Assembly (NCBI RefSeq): GCF_029891735.1
Contig: NZ_JANQDH010000012.1
Span: 1-64,000 of the forward strand
Direction: 5' to 3'
Length of the DNA: 64,000 bases
DNA from: Chrysosporum bergii ANA360D
GTDB lineage: Bacteria; Cyanobacteriota; Cyanobacteriia; Cyanobacteriales; Nostocaceae
The position numbers were made by a program, and so were the translations under genes. Shown here one piece after another: positions 43,029-52,296 of this stretch (the stretch's first letter is position 1; each line of letters begins with the position of its first letter). The notes below the pieces were generated by a model that saw only the letters and a list, made by a program, of their open reading frames with translations, ran no database searches and had not been told where the DNA came from.

Positions 43029-44358
43029 TCATCGGTGGATTTTGAGCAATAATTTCATTACGACTAGCCCCACCCAACTGAGGTGAAAAATATTTGGGAG
43101 TATGGGGAGTAATGGTGGCGGGAATATTGGCAACAACTGCTAACTTTTTGACTAGACTTTGTAAAAACTGGTCTTGACTAGCGCGGAAAGCTGAGATTTG
43201 TGGACCACGGTTAATAATAGTAAACCAAACCAAACCGCGATCGCCGGTGGGGATCACACCAGCCAAAGCACTCACATCCCGCAAAGTACCAGTTTTCATT
43301 ACAGTAGCATAAGGCATTTTTCTCCCTTCCATTGTTCCTCGACGATCAAAACCTGAAGTAGGAAACAAATCAGCCACATTCATCTGATGGGCTACTGCCA
43401 CTTTTTGGATAGCCATTAACATAGCACAGGCCGCTCTCGGAGAAATACGATTGTCCACTCCTAATCCTGAACCATTCATTAACTGAATTTCCGCCTCTGG
43501 TACTCCAGCCAACTTAGCAGCTTCAGACTGTACCACACCAGCGCCTCCCACTGATTCCGCCAACATCTCGGCCATGACGTTATTACTAAAAACGTTCATT
43601 TCCTTAATCAGTTGGTGCAAAGGTAAAGAACGACGACGCAGGAGCAGATTTTTTTCCCGGTTGGCTTGTGATGCTAATTTCACATTACCTGCAATCACCA
43701 CTTGGGGTTTCGCTGTTCCCTTGGGCATAGTTGAATATATATAATTTGCCCCAGGAGTCCAAGTTGAATGATTTAATGCTTGCTTGAGCATCTCACCCGC
43801 TAATATGGGGTTTTGTTGAAAATTCATGGCGAAATTACTGCTGATCAGCAAATTTCCCTTTACCTGCTTAATCCCCATTTGATTCAAAGTATTACCCACC
43901 GCGATGGCCTCTTCCCAAACAAACATAGGATCACCACCACCAGTAATCACCAAATCACCCTGTAATACCCCCTTCACTATCGGTCCCGTAGCGCTGACCA
44001 CAGTTTCAAATTGGTGGTTTGGTCCCCACCTTTTCAAAGCCACCAAGGAAGTGGCAATCTTAGTTAAAGACGCTGCCGGTAGAGGTTTTGTACCTTGGTG
44101 ATTAGCCATCAATATTGGACCTGACTGCATCCAAATTCCCTGACTACTGGTTAAGTTTTCCGTCACTAATTGGGAGGAAATCAGTACTTGTAAATATTCT
44201 TCTGCTGTAGTGCTTCCGGTGGGATTTGGATCAGGTGCTAGAACCAAGCCAGGGCTATTTTCCCAGCCCAGCACCTCCAGAGCGATCGCAGGCTTAATTT
44301 TTACACCAGCCATTTCTAGCCACAGAGAAATTAAACCTGAACCCAATAATTCCAGCAT
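43006..44358 (-). CDS. dacB: D-alanyl-D-alanine carboxypeptidase/endopeptidase (PBP4)
   Basis: Low-molecular-weight penicillin-binding protein that trims peptidoglycan peptides or cross-links. The 450-residue S13-type protein has the SxxK motif at S97-L-T-K100, SNN within NVFSNNVMAEML near 252-254 and KTG within VMKTGTLRD near 350. The active-site set is complete. The first 25 residues include a hydrophobic stretch (LLGSGLISLWLEMAG) compatible with a poor signal sequence. Start at ATG 44356-44358. The convergent overlap with lptC links their 3' ends. Confidence 0.92.
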   Translation of the reverse strand: MLELLGSGLISLWLEMAGVKIKPAIALEVLGWENSPGLVLAPDPNPTGSTTAEEYLQVLISSQLVTENLTSSQGIWMQSGPILMANHQGTKPLPAASLTKIATSLVALKRWGPNHQFETVVSATGPIVKGVLQGDLVITGGGDPMFVWEEAIAVGNTLNQMGIKQVKGNLLISSNFAMNFQQNPILAGEMLKQALNHSTWTPGANYIYSTMPKGTAKPQVVIAGNVKLASQANREKNLLLRRRSLPLHQLIKEMNVFSNNVMAEMLAESVGGAGVVQSEAAKLAGVPEAEIQLMNGSGLGVDNRISPRAACAMLMAIQKVAVAHQMNVADLFPTSGFDRRGTMEGRKMPYATVMKTGTLRDVSALAGVIPTGDRGLVWFTIINRGPQISAFRASQDQFLQSLVKKLAVVANIPATITPHTPKYFSPQLGGASRNEIIAQNPPMTNQHLQE

Positions 44359-44438
44359 ATTTCACTCCCTTCACTGTTTCCTGTGTTCATATACAGGCTT
44401 TTGCAACACGACTCAGAATTGATCAACTAATATAGTGG

Positions 44439-45506
44439 TTACTTTCTTTCTGGATGTGCTTTTTCTTCCTGGGAAGGAGTCCCCATGTGGTTAATTGCTG
44501 CAATCATTTGATACAAACGACCCAAATCACGCTGGTTAAAATACAAAACTAACCGGGGTAGTTCTACCGTTTCATCTTGGTTTTCTTGGGGTAAAGCCTG
44601 ACTCTTTTCAATTTTTCCTTTTACCAAAATGTCGCTAAAATTAGCATTTAACTTTTCCACCGCATCATCTGATAAATCGGCCGACAGACGAATTACCAAC
44701 TGCTCTCCCACGTAGCGACTAGAATGATAAACTCGATAAAAACCAGTAATAGCCTCACAAGCGATTTCCAAGCTATCTGTTACAGTGTAAAGGCTGGAGT
44801 CATCAGGACTGACCAGACCTTTCTGCACCAGTTGCTGATCAATATATCTACTCCAAGACCGCCAATAATCTCCACCTGGATGATCAATTAAAACCACAGG
44901 AACAGGTCCAAATTTACCCGTTTGGCTCAGGGTCATACATTCAAAAGCTTCATCTTGAGTCCCAAAACCTCCAGGAAATAAAGCCACAGCATCACTTTCT
45001 TTGAGCAGAAACAGTTTCCGGGTGAAAAAATACTTAAAATGAATCAGCTTAGGGTCACCCTCAATAAATGGGTTAGCCTGCTGTTCAAAGGGTAACTGAA
45101 TATTCAAGCCAAAGGAATTATCTCGCCCAGCGCCTTCGTGACCAGCCTGCATAATACCACCCCCCCCGCCCGTCATCACCATGAATCCCAACTGACATAC
45201 AGTGCGAGCAAACTGAAGGGCCATCTGATATTCCGGTGTTGTCGGCGATAGACGAGCAGAACCAAAAATAGTTACTTTGCGGACGTGTCGGTAGTCATAA
45301 AAAAGCTGAAAGCCTCGCTCCATATCTGCTAAAGCAGCAGACAGGATTTTCCAGTCAAGCCGCTCAATTTCGCTATCAGCTAGACGTATTATGGTAGCCA
45401 GGGCTTGCTGAATCAGATGCCCATTTTTTAATGTCGGTAACCGATCAAATAATTTAGTTATATCACTTAGATTCTCTGATGTGTCAAATGGCTCAGATGA
45501 GGTCAT
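44439..45506 (-). CDS. LOG-family (TIGR00730) Rossmann protein with extensions
   Basis: A 355-residue protein. The central ~180 residues match the lysine decarboxylase-like/LOG fold: VTIFGSARLSP, MTGGGGGIMQAGHEGA (PGGxGTxxE partner region) and PGGFGTQDEAFE, the phosphoribohydrolase active-site motif. Plant LOG enzymes release active cytokinins from nucleotide precursors; in bacteria the role is uncertain. An N-terminal helical extension (about 75 residues) and a C-terminal one (about 70) are unusual for the family. The frame is open to 45617 (GTG), but ATG 45504-45506 (MTSSEPFD) is preferred. Active-site Arg-Glu motif appears complete. Confidence 0.85.
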   Translation of the reverse strand: MTSSEPFDTSENLSDITKLFDRLPTLKNGHLIQQALATIIRLADSEIERLDWKILSAALADMERGFQLFYDYRHVRKVTIFGSARLSPTTPEYQMALQFARTVCQLGFMVMTGGGGGIMQAGHEGAGRDNSFGLNIQLPFEQQANPFIEGDPKLIHFKYFFTRKLFLLKESDAVALFPGGFGTQDEAFECMTLSQTGKFGPVPVVLIDHPGGDYWRSWSRYIDQQLVQKGLVSPDDSSLYTVTDSLEIACEAITGFYRVYHSSRYVGEQLVIRLSADLSDDAVEKLNANFSDILVKGKIEKSQALPQENQDETVELPRLVLYFNQRDLGRLYQMIAAINHMGTPSQEEKAHPERK

Positions 45507-45630
45507 GAGAACTGTCGCTATAATGGCATTACATTTTACCAGATTTTGGAGTGCAGTTGTCAACTGCTGCAAGTAATTGCTGTGTGATATTTTGTGGTTG
45601 GTGATGATAACCACCACAAAAAAGTTTTGT

Positions 45631-45654
45631 TGAGACGCGGGTTGGCGCGCCTCA
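45631..45654 (-). terminator. Hairpin after trxA
   Basis: TGAGACGCG (45631-45639) pairs with CGCGCCTCA (45646-45654) around a 6-nt loop with one mismatch, about 20 bp beyond the trxA stop. On the minus strand the hairpin is followed by ACAAAACTTTTTT, so it serves as a terminator. It belongs to the same GAGACGCG palindrome type as 24513-24534. Confidence 0.75.
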
Positions 45655-45673
45655 AAAACCTGTTTACAAATAT

Positions 45674-46009
45674 TTACTTAGGAGGTGTAATATATTTGTC
45701 CAAAGTGTTTATTAATGTGGATTTAGGCACTGCACCGACAACCATATCAACTTTTTCCCCACCTTTAAAAATCATTAATGTGGGGATGCTGCGGATACCG
45801 TAAGTACTGGCCACTTGAGGATTTTCGTCGGTGTTAATTTTGACAACTTTGAGTTGATGTTCATACTGTGCGGCTATTTCTTCCACAACCGGAGCTACCA
45901 TGCGGCAAGGACCACACCAAGGTGCCCAGAAGTCAACTAAAACTGGTACATCGCTTTCGAGTACTTCTTGCTTAAAACTTTGATCCGTAACTTGTGCTGC
46001 TGCTGACAT
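45674..46009 (-). CDS. trxA: Thioredoxin
   Basis: General protein disulfide reductase; in cyanobacteria it transmits redox signals from photosynthetic electron flow to enzymes. The 111-residue protein has the classic WCGPC active site in [15 protein letters not shown] near 28-42 and the cis-proline in RSIPTLMIF. Length is normal for m-type thioredoxins. The frame extends 24 codons upstream, but ATG 46009 with the conserved MSAAAQVTD start and AAAGG nearby is chosen. It lies downstream of guaB3 with the small RNA Yfr1 between them. Confidence 0.95.
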   Translation of the reverse strand: MSAAAQVTDQSFKQEVLESDVPVLVDFWAPWCGPCRMVAPVVEEIAAQYEHQLKVVKINTDENPQVASTYGIRSIPTLMIFKGGEKVDMVVGAVPKSTLINTLDKYITPPK

Positions 46010-46132
46010 CCCTAAAAACCTTTGCCAATTATATTTGGTTAATTTGGTGAAAATTCTACCATAGCAAAAACAGCAGCCCATAAGTCAAGAATGTACATTT
46101 GCAACGAAAATAAAGAAATTATGTACCAACAT

Positions 46133-46201
46133 AAGGAACCGCCCGAACAGTAGTCCGGGCGGAGTGTGGTGTGAGGAGTGAACGGAAACATGCGTCTCCG
46201 C
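46133..46201 (-). ncRNA. yfr1: Small RNA Yfr1
   Basis: On the minus strand the sequence contains ACTCCTCACAC (46179-46169), the ultraconserved unpaired motif of Yfr1. It is flanked by a 5' hairpin (CGGA/TCCG around 46199-46182) and a 3' terminator stem (CCGCCCG 46162-46156 with CGGGCGG 46145-46139) followed by TTCCTT. TACAAT at 46214-46209 is a fitting -10 box, placing the 5' end near 46201, for a ~69-nt RNA. Position between guaB and trxA is the known conserved location in cyanobacteria. Yfr1 is an abundant trans-acting RNA needed under stress and shown to block translation of outer-membrane proteins in marine relatives. Confidence 0.92.
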
Positions 46202-46208
46202 TATCTCT

Positions 46209-46214
46209 ATTGTA
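46209..46214 (-). promoter_or_regulatory. Probable -10 box of yfr1
   Basis: TACAAT on the minus strand, about 7 bases before the inferred 5' end of the small RNA. No clear -35 box was assigned. Confidence 0.55.
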
Positions 46215-46310
46215 GGTTAGATATCTAATTTTTCCAGAGATTGTTTGGGAGTCTGGAGAAAAATATTTCTGGAATCTAGAATAATGCCCTACTGCCTATT
46301 GCCGATTTTT

Positions 46311-47474
46311 TTATTTACCCATGCCTAATTGTTGGGCTTTTTGGTACACTTTACCTTCAGTTAGTAGGGAAGGAGCAATTACCACTTCAACTTGCTGCAT
46401 TTCTTTGATATTTTTGGCTCCTAATGTACCCATGCTAGTTTTTAAGGCTCCCACAAGATTATGAGTACCATCATCTAGTCCAGCAGGACCAATAAGGATT
46501 TGCTCTAAGCTGCCAGTTGTACCAACGTTAATGCGTGTGCCACGGGGCAGTACAGGGCTAGGTGTTGCCATTCCCCAATGATAGCCCCTGCCCGGCGCTT
46601 CAGCCGCTCTAGCAAAGGGAGAACCAATCATCACAGCATCGGCACCGCAGGCGATACATTTACAAATGTCGCCACCAGTGATTAAACCACCATCGGCAAT
46701 GATGGGAATATAGTTCCCAGTTTCTTGATAATAATCATCTCTGGCTGCGGCACAATCAGCGATCGCCGTTGCTTGGGGTACACCCACCCCCAACACCCCG
46801 CGAGAGGTACAAGCCGCACCAGGGCCAATTCCCACTAATACCGCAGCCGCCCCAGCTTGCAACAAATTCAAAGTCACTTCATAGGTTACGCAATTGCCCA
46901 GCGCCACAGGTATGGGCATAGAACGGCAAAATTCCCCTAAATTCAGGGGAACTATAGATTCTGGGGATAAATGTGCCGTAGAAACTACCGTAGCTTGGAC
47001 AAAAAATAAATCTGCCCCAGCTTTGGCCACCACTTCACCATACTTACTGGCTGCTGCTGGAGTAGCACTCACAGCTGCTATACCGCCCTGCTGTTTAATT
47101 TCCTCAATGCGCTTGGTGATTAATTCTGGTTTTATCGGTTCGGCATATAGTTCCTGCATCAAGGACACAAACTCACCTTTGCCCACAGAGGCAATGCGAT
47201 CTAAAATCGGCTCTGGGTCAGCATAGCGAGTTTGGATACCCTCTAAGTTGATCACTCCCAATGCTCCCAACCGTGACAAATGTACGGCCATCTTCACATC
47301 GACTACGCCATCCATTGCACTGGCAATAATCGGGATTTCTCGCTCAATATTGCCAATAATCCACTTAGTCTCTGCTAGACTCGGATCGAGTGTTCTATTA
47401 CCAGGGACTAGAGCAATTTCATCAATTCCATAAGCTCGACGAGCTTTCTTTCCCCGACCAAGTTGAATGTCCAC
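46311..47474 (-). CDS. GuaB3-family IMP dehydrogenase-related protein
   Basis: A 387-residue TIM-barrel protein of the IMP dehydrogenase/GMP reductase family, GuaB3 group. The barrel has [19 protein letters not shown] with the catalytic cysteine region near 208-226, [20 protein letters not shown] (residues about 260-279) and [14 protein letters not shown]. It lacks the CBS domains of standard GuaB, which is diagnostic of GuaB3. Cyanobacterial GuaB3 is reported to catalyse guanine nucleotide synthesis or reduction; which reaction here is not decided. Start ATG 47472-47474. It is upstream of yfr1 and trxA. Confidence 0.92.
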   Translation of the reverse strand: MDIQLGRGKKARRAYGIDEIALVPGNRTLDPSLAETKWIIGNIEREIPIIASAMDGVVDVKMAVHLSRLGALGVINLEGIQTRYADPEPILDRIASVGKGEFVSLMQELYAEPIKPELITKRIEEIKQQGGIAAVSATPAAASKYGEVVAKAGADLFFVQATVVSTAHLSPESIVPLNLGEFCRSMPIPVALGNCVTYEVTLNLLQAGAAAVLVGIGPGAACTSRGVLGVGVPQATAIADCAAARDDYYQETGNYIPIIADGGLITGGDICKCIACGADAVMIGSPFARAAEAPGRGYHWGMATPSPVLPRGTRINVGTTGSLEQILIGPAGLDDGTHNLVGALKTSMGTLGAKNIKEMQQVEVVIAPSLLTEGKVYQKAQQLGMGK

Positions 47475-47671
47475 GCTTTAACTTTTCTCAAATCTGTTTA
47501 AGCTAGGGTATCAAATTGTGAAGATGTTTGGAGCAGTTTTTTTGCTGCTTACAAATGATCCCAGAATAATCCCAGATAGATTGTATGGGAAACCAGGAAA
47601 ATTTACCCTTCAGGTTTTTACCTTTCAGCCACTGGAATTGTTACAATTAGTTCAGATTAGACATTGAAGCC

Positions 47672-50071
47672 TTGATCCAATCTGAAACTTTAGAACTACT
47701 CGAATGGCATCGCCTCTGCCAGCATCTTTCCACATTTGCGGCAACCAAGCTAGGGGCGATCGCTTCACTTCATCTACAAACACCCACATCTCTGGCAGCC
47801 AGTCAGCAGTTATTAGCCCAAACCAGAGAAGTATACCAGTTGGAAACTCACTTAACAACTGGATTATCCTTTGACGGGATTAAAGATATTGGGGATTCTC
47901 TAGAACGGGCAGAACTTAGCGGCACTTTAGCAGGAGATGAACTGTTAGCCATCGCCACGACTTTGGCTGGTGCCAGAAATTTACGTCGTGTTATTGACGG
48001 ACAGCAAAACCTAACTGTACTTTCTCACTTAGTCGCAGATTTGCGGACTTATCCCGAATTAGAGCAAGAAATACACCGATGTATTGATGAACGGGCACAA
48101 GTCACAGACCGCGCCAGCCAAAAAATGGGAGAAATTCGCACAGAATTACGTAAACTACGCACTCAAATTACCCAAAAACTGCAAAATATTTTACAGGCTA
48201 AATCCGGTGCGGTTCAAGAACAGCTAATTACCCAACGGGGCGATCGCTATGTCATCCCGGTGAAAGCACCCCAAAAAGACGCTATCCCCGGCATTGTTCA
48301 TGATACTTCCACCAGTGGAGCCACTCTATACATAGAACCTAATTCTATAGTCACTTTAGGTAATCAACTGCGCCAAACTGTGAGAAGAGAACAAACAGAA
48401 GCAGAAGCGATTCGTCGCCAACTCACACAGCAAATAGCAGCAGTCAAACCAGACTTAGAACGCTTATTAGCAATTGTCACCACCTTGGATTTAGCCACCG
48501 CTAGAGCTAGGTATAGTTTTTGGTTGGGAGCCAACCCCCCCAGATTTATTAACCGGCAAGATAATGACATCATTACCCTGAGACAATTACGCCATCCTTT
48601 GTTAGTGTGGCAACAACAACACGAACACGGCCAAGCTGTGGTTCCCGTGGACTTGCTCATCAGTCCCCATATTCGCATAGTAACCATTACCGGACCCAAT
48701 ACAGGAGGAAAAACAGTCACCTTAAAAACCCTGGCTTTGGCGGTATTGATGGCTAAAGTAGGTTTATTTGTCCCCGCCCGGGAACCAGTAGAAATACCTT
48801 GGTTTCACCAAGTGTTAGCTGATATTGGCGATGAACAATCATTACAGCAAAGCTTATCTACATTTTCTGGACACATCCGCCGGATTAGTCGAATTTTAGA
48901 CGCTTTGGCCACTGATGAACAGATTAACAATGCTTCATCCCTAGTATTACTCGATGAAGTAGGTGCAGGAACCGATCCAGCAGAAGGAAGTGCATTAGCC
49001 ATCGCTTTACTAAAATATCTGGCTGATCATGCCCAGCTAACCATCGCCACCACTCACTTTGGTGAATTAAAAGCCCTCAAATATGAAGATGAGCGATTTG
49101 AAAATGCTTCAGTGGAATTTGATGAAACAACACTCTCACCTACCTATCGCTTATTGTGGGGCATTCCTGGACGTTCTAACGCCTTGACAATTGCCCAGCG
49201 CTTGGGGTTAAAACCAGAAGTGATAGAACAGGCAAAAACTCAAGTGGGAGGGGGAACAGACGAAGTTAATCAAGTAATTGCTGGGTTAGAAGCCCAACGT
49301 CGCCGCCAAGAAACTAAAGCTGCAGAAGCTCAAAGTTTATTACAGCAAGCAGAACGCTTGTACAAAGAAGTGTCGGCAAAATCTCAAGCCTTGCAAGAAC
49401 GGGAAAAAGCTCTACGCCTTGACCAAGAAATGGCAGTACAACAAGCCATTACCCAAGCTAAGTCCGAAATCGCCCAAGTAATTCGCCGTTTGCAACAAGG
49501 TCAAGCCAAAGCCCAAGATGCCCAACAAGCAACAGAAGCGTTAAATAAAATTGCTCAAAAATATCAGCCCCCAGCCCCGCCCAAAGCCAAAGTGCAGTTT
49601 ATGCCTAAAGTTGGCGATCGCGTGCGGATTTCCCAGTTTGGGCAAACAGCAGAGGTTTTAACAGCCCCTGATGGCGATGGTGAATTTAGCGTCCGCTTCG
49701 GCATGATGAAAATGACAGTCAAGCTAGAAGATATTGAATCTTTAGATGGTCAAAAACCCGAACCAGTAGTTAAAACAAAGCCAGCCCCAGCCCCTGTGAC
49801 TCAACCGGAACAAAGCGCCCCCAAACTTCGCACCTCCCGCAACACAGTAGATTTACGCGGTAAACGGGTAGCTGATGCAGAAATTATTTTAGACCAGGTA
49901 ATTTCCCAAGCCACCGGCCCATTATGGATTATTCACGGACATGGAACCGGCAAACTGCGCCAAGGAGTTCACACTTTTTTACACCAGCACCCCAGAGTTA
50001 GCCACTGTGAACCCGCAGAACAAGCTGATGGCGGTAGCGGTGTCACCATTGCTCATATTAAAGGGTTGTAG
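47672..50071 (+). CDS. mutS2: MutS2 (recombination-suppressing/ribosome-rescue ATPase)
   Basis: A 799-residue MutS paralogue without the mismatch-recognition domain. Core and lever regions are helical, GPNTGGKT near residues 346-353 is Walker A, LVLLDEVGAGTDPAEG near 427-442 is Walker B, a coiled-coil clamp spans about 520-640, and a C-terminal Smr endonuclease domain is seen near 725-799 (DLRGKRVADAE and IIHGHGTGKLR). In Bacillus it rescues colliding ribosomes and affects recombination; the cyanobacterial role is unclear. It starts at TTG 47672 (MIQSETLELLEWHRLC). Confidence 0.94.
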   Translation: MIQSETLELLEWHRLCQHLSTFAATKLGAIASLHLQTPTSLAASQQLLAQTREVYQLETHLTTGLSFDGIKDIGDSLERAELSGTLAGDELLAIATTLAGARNLRRVIDGQQNLTVLSHLVADLRTYPELEQEIHRCIDERAQVTDRASQKMGEIRTELRKLRTQITQKLQNILQAKSGAVQEQLITQRGDRYVIPVKAPQKDAIPGIVHDTSTSGATLYIEPNSIVTLGNQLRQTVRREQTEAEAIRRQLTQQIAAVKPDLERLLAIVTTLDLATARARYSFWLGANPPRFINRQDNDIITLRQLRHPLLVWQQQHEHGQAVVPVDLLISPHIRIVTITGPNTGGKTVTLKTLALAVLMAKVGLFVPAREPVEIPWFHQVLADIGDEQSLQQSLSTFSGHIRRISRILDALATDEQINNASSLVLLDEVGAGTDPAEGSALAIALLKYLADHAQLTIATTHFGELKALKYEDERFENASVEFDETTLSPTYRLLWGIPGRSNALTIAQRLGLKPEVIEQAKTQVGGGTDEVNQVIAGLEAQRRRQETKAAEAQSLLQQAERLYKEVSAKSQALQEREKALRLDQEMAVQQAITQAKSEIAQVIRRLQQGQAKAQDAQQATEALNKIAQKYQPPAPPKAKVQFMPKVGDRVRISQFGQTAEVLTAPDGDGEFSVRFGMMKMTVKLEDIESLDGQKPEPVVKTKPAPAPVTQPEQSAPKLRTSRNTVDLRGKRVADAEIILDQVISQATGPLWIIHGHGTGKLRQGVHTFLHQHPRVSHCEPAEQADGGSGVTIAHIKGL

Positions 50072-50163
50072 GATTTTGGACTGTTCCCCGTTCCCTGTTC
50101 TATTATTGAAGAGTCTGGTTTCAAAAAGGGTAACAGCAATAGCCTCCACACGCCCGATCACCT

Positions 50164-50769
50164 ATGCTAAAAGTTATGCACTCGGCCGCCGATTCAGCTA
50201 CGCCAAATCCCCAATGGGCTGATTTAACTAAGCTTCCAGCCCCAAACATACTTCAATGGGACAACATTAAAACCCAGTTGGACTTGGTGATGTTAGCCCT
50301 AGAAACTTTAACTTGTATTGGTTCCGAGGCTATGCTATCTGCGGCCATTAATCTCAATTTAGAATCAAGAGTGCCAGACCGGGTAGCTTTATGGCGATTG
50401 CGTCAGTCTAACCCCTTACGCAAAGGTCAAGGTGGGCGGAAAAAGCTGGATGTAGAAGAAGCGCGATCGCTGGTTCTGATTACTTGCTACCTCGCCAAAC
50501 AGTACCAAGAATTGATTCGCCGTGCTGTTGGTCTATTAGAACAAATGGCGGAAAACAAGCGGGAACCTCATCAAGCTGCTTTACTAGGAGACTACATTGA
50601 TGCTTTCTGTAATACCTACCAAGAACGGATGGAAGAAAACGAGCAAATAACCACAGATATGCTGACCCATTTGGCACTAAAACTGTTGGTAGATTTACTG
50701 TTTTATAGTGCTAATGGTGGACACCGCCGATTATGGCTAGCACTCATAGACAGTTCTGCCAAATTTTAG
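50164..50769 (+). CDS. DUF3038 domain protein
   Basis: A 201-residue mainly helical protein with no cysteine clusters or membrane spans. LVMLALETLTCIGSEAML, RVALWRLRQSNPLRKGQ and LRQSNPLRKG match the cyanobacterial DUF3038 family; function unknown. It is followed 27 bp later by a DUF4335 gene, an arrangement typical of cyanobacteria, so the two likely work together. It starts at ATG 50164, with a second Met four codons later. A regulator or envelope-related adaptor is possible, but there is no direct evidence. Confidence 0.85.
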   Translation: MLKVMHSAADSATPNPQWADLTKLPAPNILQWDNIKTQLDLVMLALETLTCIGSEAMLSAAINLNLESRVPDRVALWRLRQSNPLRKGQGGRKKLDVEEARSLVLITCYLAKQYQELIRRAVGLLEQMAENKREPHQAALLGDYIDAFCNTYQERMEENEQITTDMLTHLALKLLVDLLFYSANGGHRRLWLALIDSSAKF

Positions 50770-50796
50770 ATCATCCTCTCCCTCGCCGTTTCTGCC

Positions 50797-52179
50797 ATGT
50801 CACGATTAAATTCAGTCATTAGACGCTACACACCCCCCACCTGTACTCTGGAAATATTAGGGCAAAGTTCACCCCTATCTCGTTTGATGGGAAAAACAGT
50901 GATTAAGCAGCTCACCTTTGAACTGTATTTTGATGCTCCCCAACCACCAGAGGAAGGTAAAATCTTTATTCAGGGCGATCGCGATCAACTAGAAATTTTG
51001 TGTGATGTTGTCTACAGCTATGTCCAAGACTTCATACAGCAACCCCCTGATAATTTTTGGCTAAATCTCACCCAACCCCAGGATTCTAGTCAACCATGCC
51101 ATCAGCCCCAGTTGATAGGGTTTAACCAATCTTCACTCCTCAACAGTAATACTTACAAATCTTTTACTTCTCCAACATCAGCGAAAAAAATCTACTTAGA
51201 ACCAGGAAACTATTTAACTCATAATCTGTTTCTAGGTTCCCTGGCTAATCCCACATCTGGTTCTGTAATTAAACTAAGTTTGCTGCAATTATTCGACCTA
51301 GCAACTGCTTTAGATGAGTATTCCGCTGATATCATGGCTTTACCCAATATAAATGAAAATAATTTGACTATGAAATTATCTGCTTGGGCCCCCATCGCCG
51401 CAGTTATGGTGTTGGGTGTGGGTTTGTTACCAATGACTTGGCAACTTGCCAATAATAGACAAAATCAAGGACAAATAGCCACAATATCACCACCAGAAGC
51501 GGCTAAACCCACCCTGGAACCTTCCCCCGTATTCACACCCCAAGATAATTTAAGCCCCAATTCTCAACTTCCTACAGCCAGTTTCTCTAAACAGCCCCCG
51601 TCAAAATTTACCCCTAGTCTATCTATCCCATCGGCACAAAGTCCTCTGTCTTTATTTGAGTCCCCAATTGCAACCACCAGCCCCCAGAGTGAAACCGCGC
51701 TACTGCAAAAGCAATCTTTACCACCTAGCCTATCTGCTAACAAAGACAAATTAGTCAATATTTCATCACTTCCCCCCAATAATACCAACAACAATGTTAG
51801 TCCAACCCCTTCGCCATCTAACTCACTGGTTAAACCACAGCAAGTAAGCGTAAATTCTAGCTCAACATCTCAACAAGTTGCTACCAGTGGTACTGTGTTA
51901 AAGACATCTCAAGTAGCAGAAGCCCAAAAAATCCTCACCAAGCGCTGGCAGCCCCCTACTGGGTTTACATACACTTTAGAATATAGTTTGGAAGTGGATG
52001 TTGATGGTAAGATAGAAAAAATTTATCCTATCAATAAGGCAGCAAGAGAATTTATCGACAGTAGCGGAATGCCTAAAATTGGTCAACCTTTTGTTTCTGC
52101 CAGTGCCAATGGGCAAAATTTCAGTATTCGGGTGCTTCTTAGTCCTAACGGCAAGGTTCAAACCTTCCCTGAAGATTAA
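50797..52179 (+). CDS. DUF4335 domain protein with one membrane span
   Basis: A 460-residue protein. The N-terminal ~180 residues have the DUF4335 pattern (RRYTPPTCTLEILGQSSPLS region, TFELYFDAPQPPEEGKIFIQ region, each quoted in part). AAVMVLGVGLLPMTWQLA near 203-220 is a single transmembrane helix. A long Pro/Ser/Thr/Gln-rich linker follows (about 225-370), and the C-terminal ~85 residues (WQPPTGFTYTLEYSLEVDVD to end) look like a folded beta domain. It forms a pair with the upstream DUF3038 gene. The layout suggests an anchor spanning the inner membrane with a periplasmic domain on a stalk. No enzyme motif seen. Confidence 0.82.
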   Translation: MSRLNSVIRRYTPPTCTLEILGQSSPLSRLMGKTVIKQLTFELYFDAPQPPEEGKIFIQGDRDQLEILCDVVYSYVQDFIQQPPDNFWLNLTQPQDSSQPCHQPQLIGFNQSSLLNSNTYKSFTSPTSAKKIYLEPGNYLTHNLFLGSLANPTSGSVIKLSLLQLFDLATALDEYSADIMALPNINENNLTMKLSAWAPIAAVMVLGVGLLPMTWQLANNRQNQGQIATISPPEAAKPTLEPSPVFTPQDNLSPNSQLPTASFSKQPPSKFTPSLSIPSAQSPLSLFESPIATTSPQSETALLQKQSLPPSLSANKDKLVNISSLPPNNTNNNVSPTPSPSNSLVKPQQVSVNSSSTSQQVATSGTVLKTSQVAEAQKILTKRWQPPTGFTYTLEYSLEVDVDGKIEKIYPINKAAREFIDSSGMPKIGQPFVSASANGQNFSIRVLLSPNGKVQTFPED

Positions 52180-52218
52180 TTATTGGTAATAATTAGTAAA
52201 TTTAATCAATAAAAATAC

Positions 52219-52255
52219 ATATCAGGTGTGTGTTAAAAATACATACACCTGATAT
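52219..52255. terminator. Long perfect inverted repeat between convergent genes
   Basis: ATATCAGGTGT (52219-52229) pairs exactly with ACACCTGATAT (52245-52255), and the stem can extend by four further pairs (one G-U), leaving a 7-nt loop. It lies between the stops of the DUF4335 gene and the ferredoxin gene and probably works as a bidirectional terminator. Confidence 0.75.
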
Positions 52256-52296
52256 AATAACGCCTTTGGTGGGGTTTTCGATGATCAATTCAATTA

